Assembly (NCBI RefSeq): GCF_900114375.1
Contig: NZ_FOSV01000005.1
Span: forward strand, 186,001-250,000
Direction: 5' to 3'
Source of the DNA: Methylorubrum salsuginis
GTDB lineage: Bacteria > Pseudomonadota > Alphaproteobacteria > Rhizobiales > Beijerinckiaceae
Length of the DNA stretch: 64,000 nucleotides
This document shows positions 10,744-23,029 of this stretch, in pieces. The translations under genes were made by a program, and so were the position numbers. Numbering within the stretch: the stretch's first letter is position 1; each line of letters opens with the position of its first letter. The notes under the pieces are model-generated. The model was not told the origin of the DNA, did not search any database, and worked only from the letters and a program-made list of their open reading frames with translations.

Positions 10744-10781
10744 ATCGTTTCGCGAACCGGTTCGCACCGGGACGAAACGAT
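10744..10781. promoter_or_regulatory. Nested palindromes upstream of the metallothionein gene
   Basis: Outer arms ATCGTTTCG (10744-10752) and CGAAACGAT (10773-10781) are perfect inverted repeats. They enclose a perfect 12-bp palindrome CGAACCGGTTCG at 10753-10764. A further ATCGTTTTG lies at about 10808. The cluster is 19 bp upstream of the metallothionein start codon, where a metal-responsive repressor could bind. No regulator gene of ArsR/SmtB type is next door, so the binding protein is unknown. It could also be a dispersed repeat. Confidence 0.5.
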
Positions 10782-10861
10782 CTTCGTTCCGGCCACGCCG
10801 GAGCGCAATCGTTTTGCGACAAGATCGAACAAATGTTGCTTTTGGGACGCGGGTCGGCGGC

Positions 10862-14441
<3,580 letters not shown>

Positions 14442-14445
<4 letters not shown>

Positions 14446-15545
14446 GACGGTCTCCCCTGGGCGAGCCGCAGCAGATGGGGCGCGACCTGCTCCAGGGGAA
14501 GCACCCGCGACGCCGCCGAGAGCCGCACGGCCGCCGCCGGCATGCCGTAGACGACGGCCGAACTCTCGTGCTCGGCGACCGTTGCGGCGCCGGCCTTTCG
14601 CATCTCGAGGAGGCCGGTGGCGCCGTCCTCGCCCATGCCGGTGAGCAGCACGCCGATGCCCTGCGCCCCGGCCTGTCGGGCGACGGAGGCGAACAGCACG
14701 GTAGCGGCCGGGCGCTGGCCGCCGACCGGGGCGGCGTCGCTCACGCGCAGAACGCCGCTGGCGCCCAGTTCGAGATGGCGGTCGCCCGGCGCGACGTAGA
14801 CGCGGCCGGGCGCCATGATCTCGCCGTCGCGGGCGAGCCCCACGGGCAGCGCCACCACGCCGTCGAGCCAACTGGCAAAGCCTTCCATGAAGGCCGCGCC
14901 CATGTGCTGGACGAGCAGCACCGGCAGCGGGAAGTCGGCCGCGAGGCCGCCGATCACTTTCGCCAAGGCGGGCGGGCCGCCGGTGGAGGCCGCGATGGCG
15001 AGCACGCTCGGGGTGGCCGAGACCGGCTCGAACAGGGCCGGCATCTCGGCCGCCGGGGGCGCAGCCTTGCGCGCCGCCCATTCGGCGCCGATGGGGCGGC
15101 GGCGGATCACCGGGACGGCGGCCATGATGCGCAGCTGCGTGCAGATCTGGCCGGCGACGGCGTCGTAGCCGTCGTTCGTCGTCGCCACCGGCTTCTCGAC
15201 CACCGACAGCGCCCCGGCCCGCAGCGCGTTCATCGAGATCTTGAGGGAGGAATCCTCGACCGAGTCGGCGATGACGACGATGGGCGTCGGCCGGTCGGCC
15301 ATGATGCGCCGGGTCGTCTCCAGACCGTCGATGCCGGGGAGCCGAATGTCCATCGAGATCACGTCGGGCCGCACGGTATCGATCGCCGCGAGCGCCGCCT
15401 CGCCGGACTCGACCGCGCCGGCGAGTTCGAGCCGCGGATCGCGGCTGATGATGTGGGTGAGCAGGGTGCGGACGACGAGGGAATCCTCGACCACCAGCAC
15501 GCGCACGCGCCCCTTGGGCGCCAGAATGTCGCTTCCCCCGCTCAC
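14442..15545 (-). CDS. cheB: CheB chemoreceptor glutamate methylesterase
   Basis: The receiver (residues 12-125) has VLVVEDSLVVR and phosphoacceptor SMDIRLPGIDG. The C-terminal methylesterase has the serine in IAASTGGPPAL, the histidine in LVQHMGAAF and the aspartate in GMGEDGATG, so the full Ser-His-Asp triad is present. It removes methyl groups from, and deamidates, the receptor. The start is the GTG at 15545, which overlaps the cheA stop as GTGA; the frame upstream of it is a shadow of cheA. Length (367 aa) is standard. It corresponds to WspF in Wsp-type operons. Confidence 0.95.
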
Positions 15546-17746
15546 AGCAGCTGACCGATGGTGTCCAGGAGTTCGCGCTGGTCGAATTTCTGTTTGGTCA
15601 GATAGGCGTCGGCCCCGAGTTCGAGGCCGCGGGCGATGTCCGCCTCGTCGCCGCGGGAGGTCATCAGGACGATGGGCAGGCGGCCGAATTCCTCCTCGCG
15701 GCGCAGGGCCTCGACGAGGCCGAATCCGTCGAGGCGCGGCATCTCCACGTCGGCCACCACGCAATCGACCGGTTCGATGCGCGCCCGCAGGCGATCGAGT
15801 GCCTCCTGTCCGTCGACGCAGACGATGACGCGGTAGCCCGCCGCTTCCAAGATGCTCTTCTCCAGGGTGCGGGTCGTGATCGAGTCGTCGACGACGAGAA
15901 TCGTCGAACGCCGCGTCTCAACCATCGTTCCGTCGGCCGGATTGTATGGTTTCATACGCTCATGGGAAGGCCTCGGCCCCGCATGGCCCAGTCGCGCGAT
16001 CAGGCCGTCGGGATCGAGCACCAGGGCCGGGGTATCGGTGCCCAGCACCACGGTTCCGGTCACGAGCGCCGGATCGACGCCGAAGGGCGGGGCCGGGAGC
16101 ACGAGGAGGCGGCGCACGTCGTGCAGGGCCTCGACCGTGACGACGCAGCGCCCCTGCGCGCCGCGCAACCGCAGGGCCGGCACCGTGGCGGTGTCGCGGG
16201 CGGCTTCCGGAACGCCGAGCAGGGCGCTGAGGGCGGCGACGGGAAGCGTCGTGCCGGCGCGCTCGGCCTCGCCTTCCACCGGGACGACCGCGCGTCCCGC
16301 CACGGTCTCCAGCACATCCGGGTCGAGCCGGGTCAGCGCCTCGACGGCGCCGCTCGGCAGGGCGTAGCGGACCCCGCCCGCCTCGACGATCACCACGGGG
16401 CGCCGTGCGGCGGAAAGCGGCAGCGTCAGGATCAGCGAGGTGCCGTGCGGGTCACGGGGGGCGAGCCGCACCTGCCCGTGCAGAGCGCGGGCGACCTCGG
16501 CGACGACGGAAAGCCCCATGCCGCGGCCCGACAGGGCGTCCACCGTGCCGGCGGTGGAGAAGCCCGGTTCGAACGGCAGCGCCAGCAGCGCCTCCGCATC
16601 GGGCCGCGCCTCCGGGCCGAGCAGCCCGCGCTGGCGGGCGGTGGCCTCGATGGCCGAAAGGTCGGGCCCGCGGCCGTCGTCATGGATGCCCAGCACGAGG
16701 CGACCGCCCTGGGCCTCGATGCTGAGCAGGATCGACAGGGCGGGCGGCTTGCCGGCGCGGCGGCGGGCCTCGGGCGGCTCGGCGCCGTGGCTGAGCGCGT
16801 TGCGCAAGGCGTGCAGCACCGGATCCTTGAGCGATTGCAGCATCGCCCGTTCCACCGGGAGATCGAGGCCGCGGGCCGAGACCTCGACGTCGCGTCCCTC
16901 GGCTCGGGCGAGGTCGCGCACCATCCGGGCGAGGCCGCCGAACACGGTCTCGGCCGGGACCAGGGCGAGGCGCTCGGCTTCCTCGCGCACGCGGGCGGCG
17001 GCGGTCTCGACGGCGAGGTTGGCGGCTTTCTGGCCCAGGGCGAGGTCGGAGGCCTCGCGGGCCAGGGCCGCGAGTCCGGCCTCGATCTCGGAAAGCGCCC
17101 GGCGAAGCGCGGCGGCGTCGGCGAGGTGTTCCGCCTGGCTGGGGCGTTGGGCGGCCTCGGCCCGGCGGCGCAACGCGCGGGCCTGGGCGGCGAAGCGGGT
17201 CGCACGCTCGGCCGCGAGGGTCTGGCCCGGCAGGGCGGCCCAGAGCCCGTGGCTTGCCCGCGTCAGCGCCTCGACGGCGGTGGCGGGCACGCGCAGGACG
17301 GCGAGCGAGGGTTCGCCCGCCGGTTCGGTCGCGGGGGGCGAGGGCGACGGCGTGGGGGCCGGTTCGGGCTCCGGTGCCGGCTTGGGGGCGGTCGGATCGA
17401 GGCAGGCGGCGAGAGCGGCGAGCGCATCGTCCGGCATCGCGCCGGCCCCGCCCGCGGCGACGTAGGCCTCGATCCGGTCGAGCGCCAGATGGGTCGCGGC
17501 CCGCGCCTCCCGGTCGAGGGGATGTTGCCCGGTGTTGATCCGCTCGAACAGGGCCTCCAGCTGATGCGCCACCGCCTCGACCGGCGGCAGATCGACGGCC
17601 CGCGCCGCGCCCTTCAGGCTGTGGGCGCGGCGAAACACGTCGTGCCAATCGACGCCGCCCTCGGCGGCCAGCGCGGCGCGGATCGCGTCGAGATGCTCGC
17701 GATGCTCGACCTCGAAGGCGGCGAGAAGCTGTTGGCGGATGTCCAT
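15542..17746 (-). CDS. cheA: CheA-type kinase fused to a C-terminal receiver (WspE-like)
   Basis: Domains in order over 734 aa: HPt with the phosphorylated His42 in RAHSLKGAAR; a Pro/Ala-rich linker (about 110-150); a dimerisation region; a HATPase with LHALRNALSHGAEPPEARR (N-box) and GRGMGLSVVAEV (G-box); a CheW-like regulatory domain (about 465-600); and a receiver (about 615-734) with ILVVDDSITTRT, phosphoacceptor VVADVEMPRLDG and the conserved Thr and Lys (MTSRG, TKQKF). The CheA-REC fusion is typical of WspE, PilL and CheA3-type systems rather than swimming chemotaxis. The receiver may act as phosphate sink. The gap to the mcp gene contains two repeat units. The ATG at 17746 is the only start ahead of the HPt. 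Confidence 0.95.
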   Translation of the reverse strand: MDIRQQLLAAFEVEHREHLDAIRAALAAEGGVDWHDVFRRAHSLKGAARAVDLPPVEAVAHQLEALFERINTGQHPLDREARAATHLALDRIEAYVAAGGAGAMPDDALAALAACLDPTAPKPAPEPEPAPTPSPSPPATEPAGEPSLAVLRVPATAVEALTRASHGLWAALPGQTLAAERATRFAAQARALRRRAEAAQRPSQAEHLADAAALRRALSEIEAGLAALAREASDLALGQKAANLAVETAAARVREEAERLALVPAETVFGGLARMVRDLARAEGRDVEVSARGLDLPVERAMLQSLKDPVLHALRNALSHGAEPPEARRRAGKPPALSILLSIEAQGGRLVLGIHDDGRGPDLSAIEATARQRGLLGPEARPDAEALLALPFEPGFSTAGTVDALSGRGMGLSVVAEVARALHGQVRLAPRDPHGTSLILTLPLSAARRPVVIVEAGGVRYALPSGAVEALTRLDPDVLETVAGRAVVPVEGEAERAGTTLPVAALSALLGVPEAARDTATVPALRLRGAQGRCVVTVEALHDVRRLLVLPAPPFGVDPALVTGTVVLGTDTPALVLDPDGLIARLGHAGPRPSHERMKPYNPADGTMVETRRSTILVVDDSITTRTLEKSILEAAGYRVIVCVDGQEALDRLRARIEPVDCVVADVEMPRLDGFGLVEALRREEEFGRLPIVLMTSRGDEADIARGLELGADAYLTKQKFDQRELLDTIGQLL

Positions 17747-17758
17747 GCGGCGCGGCCT

Positions 17759-17870
17759 AGAGCATCGGTCCGAAAGGTGGGAACCGGCTTTCGGAAAAAG
17801 ACGATGCGGTTCAAGGATCTAGAGCATCGGTCCGAAAGGGGGGAACCGGCTTGTCGCAGAAAGCCGATGC
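17759..17870. repeat. Two tandem imperfect-palindrome units between mcp and cheA
   Basis: Unit one (17759-17808) and unit two (17821-17870) both begin AGAGCATCGGTCCGAAAGG and both end GATGC. Each is itself an imperfect palindrome: GCATCG and TCCGAAAG pair with CTTTCGGA and CGATGC. A third relative is at 8544-8589. The pair fills most of the 135-bp gap inside the chemosensory operon. It could lower read-through or protect mRNA ends, so mcp and cheA may be expressed at different levels. Confidence 0.8.
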
Positions 17871-17881
17871 AGCCCAGTCAC

Positions 17882-19558
17882 CTAAAGCCGGTATCGCTCG
17901 GCCAGAGCCATCAGCCCCTGGGCGAGTTCGGTGAGGTTGGCCGAGGCCGTCTCGACCTCGCGGGTGCCGGCGGCGGTCTGCTGGCTCGCCTGCCGGATGT
18001 TCTGGAGCGCCCCCATCACCTGTTCGATGCCGAGCTGCTGCTGGTTGGTCGAGGCCACGATCTGCTGGAAGGTCTGCACGCCCTCCTCCACCCGGGCGGC
18101 CATCTCCTCGATGGTTCGCACGGTCGAGTCGGTGCGGGTCTTGCCCGCCGCCGCGCGCTTGACCGCTTCCTCCGTCAGCATGACCGAGGCGTTGATGCCG
18201 CGCTGGATCTCGCCGAGGATGCCGCGCACCTGCACGGTCGCCTGCTTGGCCTGATCGGCGAGCAGCTTCATCTCCGAGGCGACGACCGCGAAGCTGCGCC
18301 CCTCCTCGCCGGCCGCCGCCGCCTCGATGGCGGCGTTGAGGGCGAGCAGGTGGGTGCGCTCTGAGATGTCGTTGACCGTGACGATGATCTCGCCGATCGC
18401 CTGGGTCTTCTCGCTGAGCGCCACGATATTGCCGGCCACCGCTTCGCCCTGCTCGCGGATCGAGTCCATGGCCTTGGCCGTGTCGGTGGCCGCGCGAAGC
18501 CCTGAGCGGGCGGTCTGGGCCGCGGCCTGGGCGGTGGCGATGACCTCGCTGGCACGCTTCGAGATCTGGGCGCCCGAATGGGTGATCTCGTCGACCGTCG
18601 CGGCAGTCTCCTGCACGGCGGCGAACTGCTCTTCCACGCTCGCCGCCTGTTCCTGCGCCGAGGCGCGGATCTCGGCCGCCGCCGCGTTGAGGTCGGCGGT
18701 GGCGGCGCGGTTGGTCCGGGCGAGGTCGGCGAGCCCCGCGGCCATGCTGTTGAGGGTTGCGCCCAGGCGCCCGATCTCGTCCTGGCCGGTGCGCTCGAGG
18801 CGGCCGGTGAGGTCGCCGGCGCCGATGCGCTCCACGAAGCGCATGACGTTCTCCAGCGGGCGCACCACGGCCCGGCTGATGAGGATGGTCACGAGGACCG
18901 AGAGCAGCACCGAGGCGATCACGGTGATGGCGATCGACAGGCGGCTCGCATCGTAGATGTCGCGCACGCTCTTCTGTCCGACCGCGATCACGCCGTCGAG
19001 CGCGGTGCGGGCGTTGCCGATGCTGCGCAGGAGGCCGTCATGGAGGCGGTTGATCTCGTCGTTGCGCCCTTCGACGGTGGCGATGTCCTTGGAGTTGACC
19101 GCCTGGAGCTGGACTTCGCTGGCCGAGCGCACCTGCCGGAAGCTGTCGCTGACCTCGTCGATGACGCTGCCGAACCGGATCCAGGCCGAGGCGCGGTCCG
19201 CGGAGATCGCGGCGGCGCGGTACTCCTTCACCTCGGCCGCGATGATGGCGAGCAGGCGCTCCAGCTCCGTGGCGTTCTGGCGCCAGCCGCCGAGGAAGTC
19301 GTCCTGCTGCCGCTGCCCCGATCCTTGCGACGAGGTCAGCACCGCGATCACCGCGTTGCGGCGCACCAGCCCCATGTTGCGCGAGACGTTGCCGAGGTCG
19401 TCGAGCTGGCGCAGCACGCCGATGTCGCGGCTGACGATGGTGTCCGTCATGTCGCGCACGGTCGCGATCTGCCGCAGCGCGTAGGCGCCGAGCAGGGCCA
19501 CGATCAGGCTCGCGGCCACGAAGCCGAGGAGGATGCGTTTTCCGATCGAGAGCGACAC
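17882..19558 (-). CDS. Methyl-accepting chemoreceptor with periplasmic four-helix domain (WspA-like)
   Basis: The 558-aa receptor has one N-terminal membrane segment (about residues 9-30; [20 protein letters not shown]). A helical periplasmic domain of about 160 residues of four-helix-bundle type follows, then a second membrane segment (about 190-215; [17 protein letters not shown]). A HAMP domain ([22 protein letters not shown]) and the cytoplasmic signalling hairpin complete it. The hairpin tip reads [21 protein letters not shown], with S and M where most receptors have G and V, so it is slightly atypical. The GTG at 19558 is chosen because upstream residues in that frame are a shadow of the CheW gene. 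It is the operon's only receptor and so probably defines its input. Confidence 0.93.
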   Translation of the reverse strand: MSLSIGKRILLGFVAASLIVALLGAYALRQIATVRDMTDTIVSRDIGVLRQLDDLGNVSRNMGLVRRNAVIAVLTSSQGSGQRQQDDFLGGWRQNATELERLLAIIAAEVKEYRAAAISADRASAWIRFGSVIDEVSDSFRQVRSASEVQLQAVNSKDIATVEGRNDEINRLHDGLLRSIGNARTALDGVIAVGQKSVRDIYDASRLSIAITVIASVLLSVLVTILISRAVVRPLENVMRFVERIGAGDLTGRLERTGQDEIGRLGATLNSMAAGLADLARTNRAATADLNAAAAEIRASAQEQAASVEEQFAAVQETAATVDEITHSGAQISKRASEVIATAQAAAQTARSGLRAATDTAKAMDSIREQGEAVAGNIVALSEKTQAIGEIIVTVNDISERTHLLALNAAIEAAAAGEEGRSFAVVASEMKLLADQAKQATVQVRGILGEIQRGINASVMLTEEAVKRAAAGKTRTDSTVRTIEEMAARVEEGVQTFQQIVASTNQQQLGIEQVMGALQNIRQASQQTAAGTREVETASANLTELAQGLMALAERYRL

Positions 19559-19604
19559 GGGCGTTCGAAGGCTCCGGCGATGGGGGAAGACCGGCCAGCG
19601 GCCG

Positions 19605-20141
19605 TCAGGTGGGGAAGCGGGCCAGCAGCGCCGGCAGGTCGAGGATCGAGAAGCCGTCGCGGACATCGCCGGTCCGGTCGGAGCCCGGCGGGACATAGCC
19701 CAGAACCGGGCCGGCTCCCAGGGCGTCGGCGGCGACGTTCGCGCGGGATTCGATGCGGGCGATGCCGACCACGCGGTCGACGGCCAGCGCCATCGCGGGC
19801 TCCTGCGCCCGCAGCCGCACGAGGTGCCCGTCCTCCGATCCGGCGCTGAGCCCGAGGCAGGCGGCGAGATCGAGCACGGTGACGATGGTGCCGGCCATGG
19901 CGCCGATCCCGCGCAGGGTCGTCGGCGCGCCGGGAAGTGCCGTGCAGGGGATCGGCGGCGTCACGCCCGCGACCGACGCGAGCGGCAGGCCAACGCGCTC
20001 GGCGCCGCAGGCGCAGACGAGGAAGCCCTCGGTCGCGACGGCGCGCTCCCCCCCGGCGGAGCGGGCGGCGAGCGCCGCCGCGCGGGCGTCGAGCAGGGCG
20101 TCGCGCCGTTCGACGATCTTCGCATCGAGGGCGGCCGTCAT
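19605..20141 (-). CDS. cheW: CheW-like scaffold protein (WspD position)
   Basis: A 178-aa single CheW domain (about residues 35-175). The core is [22 protein letters not shown], then [21 protein letters not shown] and [13 protein letters not shown] helical N-terminal extension of about 35 residues precedes the domain, as in WspD-type adaptors. CheW links receptor tips to CheA. The ATG at 20141 overlaps the cheR stop in ATGA. A further gap of 46 bp separates it from mcp. Two CheW genes in one operon match the Wsp arrangement (WspB and WspD). Confidence 0.9.
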   Translation of the reverse strand: MTAALDAKIVERRDALLDARAAALAARSAGGERAVATEGFLVCACGAERVGLPLASVAGVTPPIPCTALPGAPTTLRGIGAMAGTIVTVLDLAACLGLSAGSEDGHLVRLRAQEPAMALAVDRVVGIARIESRANVAADALGAGPVLGYVPPGSDRTGDVRDGFSILDLPALLARFPT

Positions 20142-21601
20142 GCGGCCGGCCCGCTCGCGAGGAGCGCCCGCGCATTCTCGGCTAGGCGGAAGGCGCTCAC
20201 GCCGTCTCCTTCGGGCAGGATCGTCTCGGGCGGCAGTCCTTGCGCGAGGCGAAGCGCGTTGTCGAGGGCGCGCGACGCCTCGTCCCGCCGCCCGCGACGG
20301 GCCAGCAACAGGCCGAGCTGGTAATGGGCCATGACGAAGCCGCGGTCGAGGAACAGCGCGCCGCGCAACGCCCGCTCGGCTTCCGCCTCGCGTCCGAGAT
20401 CGAGGGCGAGCAACCCCTCGTAGTAGCGCAGGGCCGGATCGGTGCCGCGCCCGCCGATCCCGTCCTGCAGGAGCCGCCATGCCTGCGCGGTCTGCCCCGC
20501 ATCGGCGAGTCGCCGGACGTGTCCGAGGAGATCGCCGGGGTCCGGGGCCTCGGGCGCTTGGGCCGGCGGCGGCGCCGGTTCGGCCCGCCGGGGCGCCGGT
20601 GGCGCCGGGGGCGGTGGGACCGGCTCGGGGAGCGGTATCGGCGGAAGGACGATCTCCGGCGGCCAAACGGGGGCCGGCTGCGGCTCGCCGGTCTGCGTGC
20701 CTACCGGGCGATAGGCGATGGTTCCGGGCAGGGCCACCGGCTCCAGCCATTGGGCGAAGGCCGGGTTGGGCTCGGCGTGGCCGATCAGCAGCCAGCCGCC
20801 GGGCTGGAGCCGCTGGCCCAGCGCCCGGACGATCCCGTTCACGTGCTCGGCCGAAAAGTAGATCAGCACGTTGCGGCACAGAATCAGATCGAAGTTCGCC
20901 CCCACATTCGCCGCCAGATTGGGCTGCGGACCCTCGATCAGCGAGAGCAGGTTCTGGCGCTCGAACCGGACCATCCGGCGATAGATCGGGCGCAGCGCAT
21001 AGGAGCCGTGCGGGCGGCCCGGCCGGGCGGGCTGGCGCCGGAACCAGCGCAGGCGGTCGGCCTCGTCCATGGTGCGCAGGGCCCAGGGACCGAACTCGGC
21101 CTCGCGGGCAGTGGCGAGCGCCTCGACGCTGAGATCGGTACCGAGGATCGTCACCGACCAGTCGGACAGGGCTTCGCCGAGCAGGTCGCGAACGAGGATG
21201 GCCAGCGAATAGGGCTCGGCGCCGGTCGAGCAGCCCGCGCTCCAGATCCGGAGGGTGCGGGTGTCGGAGCGTGCGGCGATCAGGTCGGGCAGGATGCGGG
21301 CGCGCAGCGCCTCGAACTGCTCGGCGTAGCGGAAGAAGAAGGTCTCGCCGATGGTGATCTCGGCTTCGAGCGCCGCCCATTCGTCGCGCCCGCCGGGACC
21401 TTCGAGGCGGGCGAGATAGGCGGCGCAATCGGGCAGGCCGCAGGCTTTCAGCCGCCGGCGCACCCGGTCGTGCAGCAGATCGTCCTTGTCGCAATAATAG
21501 TTGTGACCGGTGCGGGCGATCACCCGCTCCTTGAGCGCGGGAAACGCCGGATCGTCGGCGGGGCCTGCGGCGCGGCGCGCGCGTTCGGGCGGATGCGTCA
21601 C
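20138..21601 (-). CDS. cheR: CheR methyltransferase with C-terminal TPR region (WspC-like)
   Basis: The GTG at 21601 overlaps the upstream cheW stop as GTGA; the open frame upstream is a shadow. The 487-aa product has an N-terminal helical CheR domain (ITIGETFFFRYAEQF). The SAM-dependent methyltransferase core has IWSAGCSTGAEPYS (motif I) and FDLILCRNVLIYF. A Pro-rich linker (about residues 305-360; LPEPVPPPPAPPAPRR) leads to a TPR-type helical repeat region (about 370-485; LRYYEGLLALDLGREAEAE, MAHYQLGLLLARRGR). CheR methylates receptor glutamates. The TPR tail is the hallmark of WspC and similar alternative-function CheR proteins, and could bind the receptor or another protein. Confidence 0.94.
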   Translation of the reverse strand: MTHPPERARRAAGPADDPAFPALKERVIARTGHNYYCDKDDLLHDRVRRRLKACGLPDCAAYLARLEGPGGRDEWAALEAEITIGETFFFRYAEQFEALRARILPDLIAARSDTRTLRIWSAGCSTGAEPYSLAILVRDLLGEALSDWSVTILGTDLSVEALATAREAEFGPWALRTMDEADRLRWFRRQPARPGRPHGSYALRPIYRRMVRFERQNLLSLIEGPQPNLAANVGANFDLILCRNVLIYFSAEHVNGIVRALGQRLQPGGWLLIGHAEPNPAFAQWLEPVALPGTIAYRPVGTQTGEPQPAPVWPPEIVLPPIPLPEPVPPPPAPPAPRRAEPAPPPAQAPEAPDPGDLLGHVRRLADAGQTAQAWRLLQDGIGGRGTDPALRYYEGLLALDLGREAEAERALRGALFLDRGFVMAHYQLGLLLARRGRRDEASRALDNALRLAQGLPPETILPEGDGVSAFRLAENARALLASGPAA

Positions 21602-22101
21602 GCGGGCCGAACGGCCTCTGGCGCCCCGAACCGGGCGAGCCGCTCCTGAGCGGCGGCGGCGAAGGCGTCGAGCCGGGCCTGCTCCTCCAGCGTCAGGATG
21701 CGGTCGAGCGACAGCCGATGGACGAGATTCTGGTCGTGGGCGAACTCGGCCACGACGCAGCCGTTCAGGCTGCGTGCCGGCTCGACCGGCTTCATGGCCT
21801 CCGACGCGACGGCCACCACATCGAGCGCCCGGTCGACCAGAAGACCCAGCGCGCGAGAACGGGCCAGCACCACGTGACGATAGGGGTCCTCCGCGCCCGC
21901 ACCGTCGCGCAGGCCGAACAGGACGGCGAGATCCACCACCGGCACCGGCTCGCCGCCGAGGTTGAGCAGGCCCGCGACCGGTCCGCCGACCGTCGGCGGC
22001 GCATGTAGGCGCGGCAGCGGCAGAATCTCCCGGATCTCGGCCTGCGGCAGGGCGCAAGGCGTGCCGGCCACGTCCACAATGAGATGGGCCGCGCCCGCCA
22101 T
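21598..22101 (-). CDS. cheW: CheW-like scaffold protein, first gene of the chemosensory operon (WspB position)
   Basis: A 167-aa CheW domain: LIVDVAGTPCALPQAEIREILPL, then GLLNLGGEPVPVVDLAVLFGL and GLLVDRALDVV. The ATG at 22101 is preferred over a GTG six bases upstream; neither has a strong ribosome site. It is the operon's first gene. An intrinsic-terminator-like hairpin with a T5 tract ends 14-20 bp before the start, leaving no room for a promoter between them. Its stop overlaps the cheR start. Confidence 0.88.
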   Translation of the reverse strand: MAGAAHLIVDVAGTPCALPQAEIREILPLPRLHAPPTVGGPVAGLLNLGGEPVPVVDLAVLFGLRDGAGAEDPYRHVVLARSRALGLLVDRALDVVAVASEAMKPVEPARSLNGCVVAEFAHDQNLVHRLSLDRILTLEEQARLDAFAAAAQERLARFGAPEAVRPA

Positions 22102-22121
22102 GTCCACCCACCCGAAGAATC

Positions 22122-22155
22122 AAAAAGCCGGCCGCCCCGGTGGGACGGTCCGGCT
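22122..22155 (-). terminator. Intrinsic terminator or attenuator immediately before the chemosensory operon
   Basis: Read on the minus strand, AGCCGG-(A)-CCG pairs with CGG-CCGGCT and is followed directly by TTTTTGATTCTT. It lies 191 bp downstream of mucR on the same strand and about 20 bp upstream of the first cheW start. It may simply end mucR transcripts. If the operon promoter lies upstream, it is instead a leader attenuator. Confidence 0.65.
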
Positions 22156-22345
22156 GAGAATAGAGCGACCGCCGCGCCCCGGAAACGGGGGAGCGGCCCC
22201 GTCGCGATGCGCGGCTCGGACAAGGCGTCGCGGCCCGTCGTGAATTGCACGCCTCCGGCGCGCCCCTTCGGATCCGAGGTCGCTAATCGGCGCCCCGGAA
22301 CGACGGTCGGAGGACGACAACGCGCCCCGCACCGTCTCGCCGTGG

Positions 22346-22834
22346 TCAGGCGACCTTCTGGCGCGAGCGGGACGGCTTCGTGGTCTCGGGCTCGGGCTCC
22401 GGCTCCTCGATACGGCCGCCGGGACGGCCCAGGCCGATCGACTTGGCGAGCGCCGAACGCTGCGCGGCGTAGTTCGGGGCCACCATCGGGTAATCGTTCG
22501 GCAGGTTGTAACGCTGGCGATACGAATAGGGGTCGAGACCGTGGGTGCCGAGATGACGCTTGAGGGTCTTGTAGGGCTTGCCGTCGATGAAGCTGATGAT
22601 CGCGTCCGGGGTCACGGACTTGCGAACCTGAGCCGGGGTCGGCTTCTCGATCGCCTCCTCGGCCGGGGCCGCCGCGGCGGTCGCGCCGCCGAGCCCGGTC
22701 AAGGCTGCGTGAACGTTGATGATCAGGCCGGGAAGCTCGGACGCGGGCACTGAGTTGTTCGACACGTAGGACGAGACGATGTCGCTCGCCAATTCCACGA
22801 AGTCGTTGAATGATTTCTGACTCTCTTCCGTCAT
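22346..22834 (-). CDS. mucR: MucR/Ros family transcriptional regulator lacking zinc-finger cysteines
   Basis: The C-terminal half carries the MucR signature: TLKRHLGTHGLDPYSYRQRYNLPNDYPMV followed by APNYAAQRSALAKSIGLGR. MucR/Ros proteins repress and silence AT-rich promoters for polysaccharide, motility and symbiosis genes and act rather like H-NS. Canonical members hold zinc with C-x2-C and two His. Here the cysteine positions read as part of AIISFIDGKPYK and there is no cysteine in the whole 162 aa, while H-x3-H remains. Zinc-free Ros homologues are known in Mesorhizobium, so it is probably functional. The acidic, Pro-rich tail (EEPEPEPETTKPSRSRQ) is added. An inverted repeat TCGGGCG/CGCCCGA and an AT-rich stretch (22904-22920) lie upstream. 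Confidence 0.93.
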   Translation of the reverse strand: MTEESQKSFNDFVELASDIVSSYVSNNSVPASELPGLIINVHAALTGLGGATAAAAPAEEAIEKPTPAQVRKSVTPDAIISFIDGKPYKTLKRHLGTHGLDPYSYRQRYNLPNDYPMVAPNYAAQRSALAKSIGLGRPGGRIEEPEPEPETTKPSRSRQKVA

Positions 22835-23029
22835 CCTGCTTGTCCGTTCCTATGGCCCCTCGGGCGGCAAGATCATACGTGTCGCCCGAAGACGCAAGGG
22901 AGCAATTTAAAAAACTACGTTTGCGTTGTGGGTATTGGCTTCGAAACACTCAAGTCGAGAGGCCGGGGGCAACGTAATCCGTCAAATGGAAGACATCCCG
23001 ATCCATCCCGAGGCGGCGGATCGAGAGTC

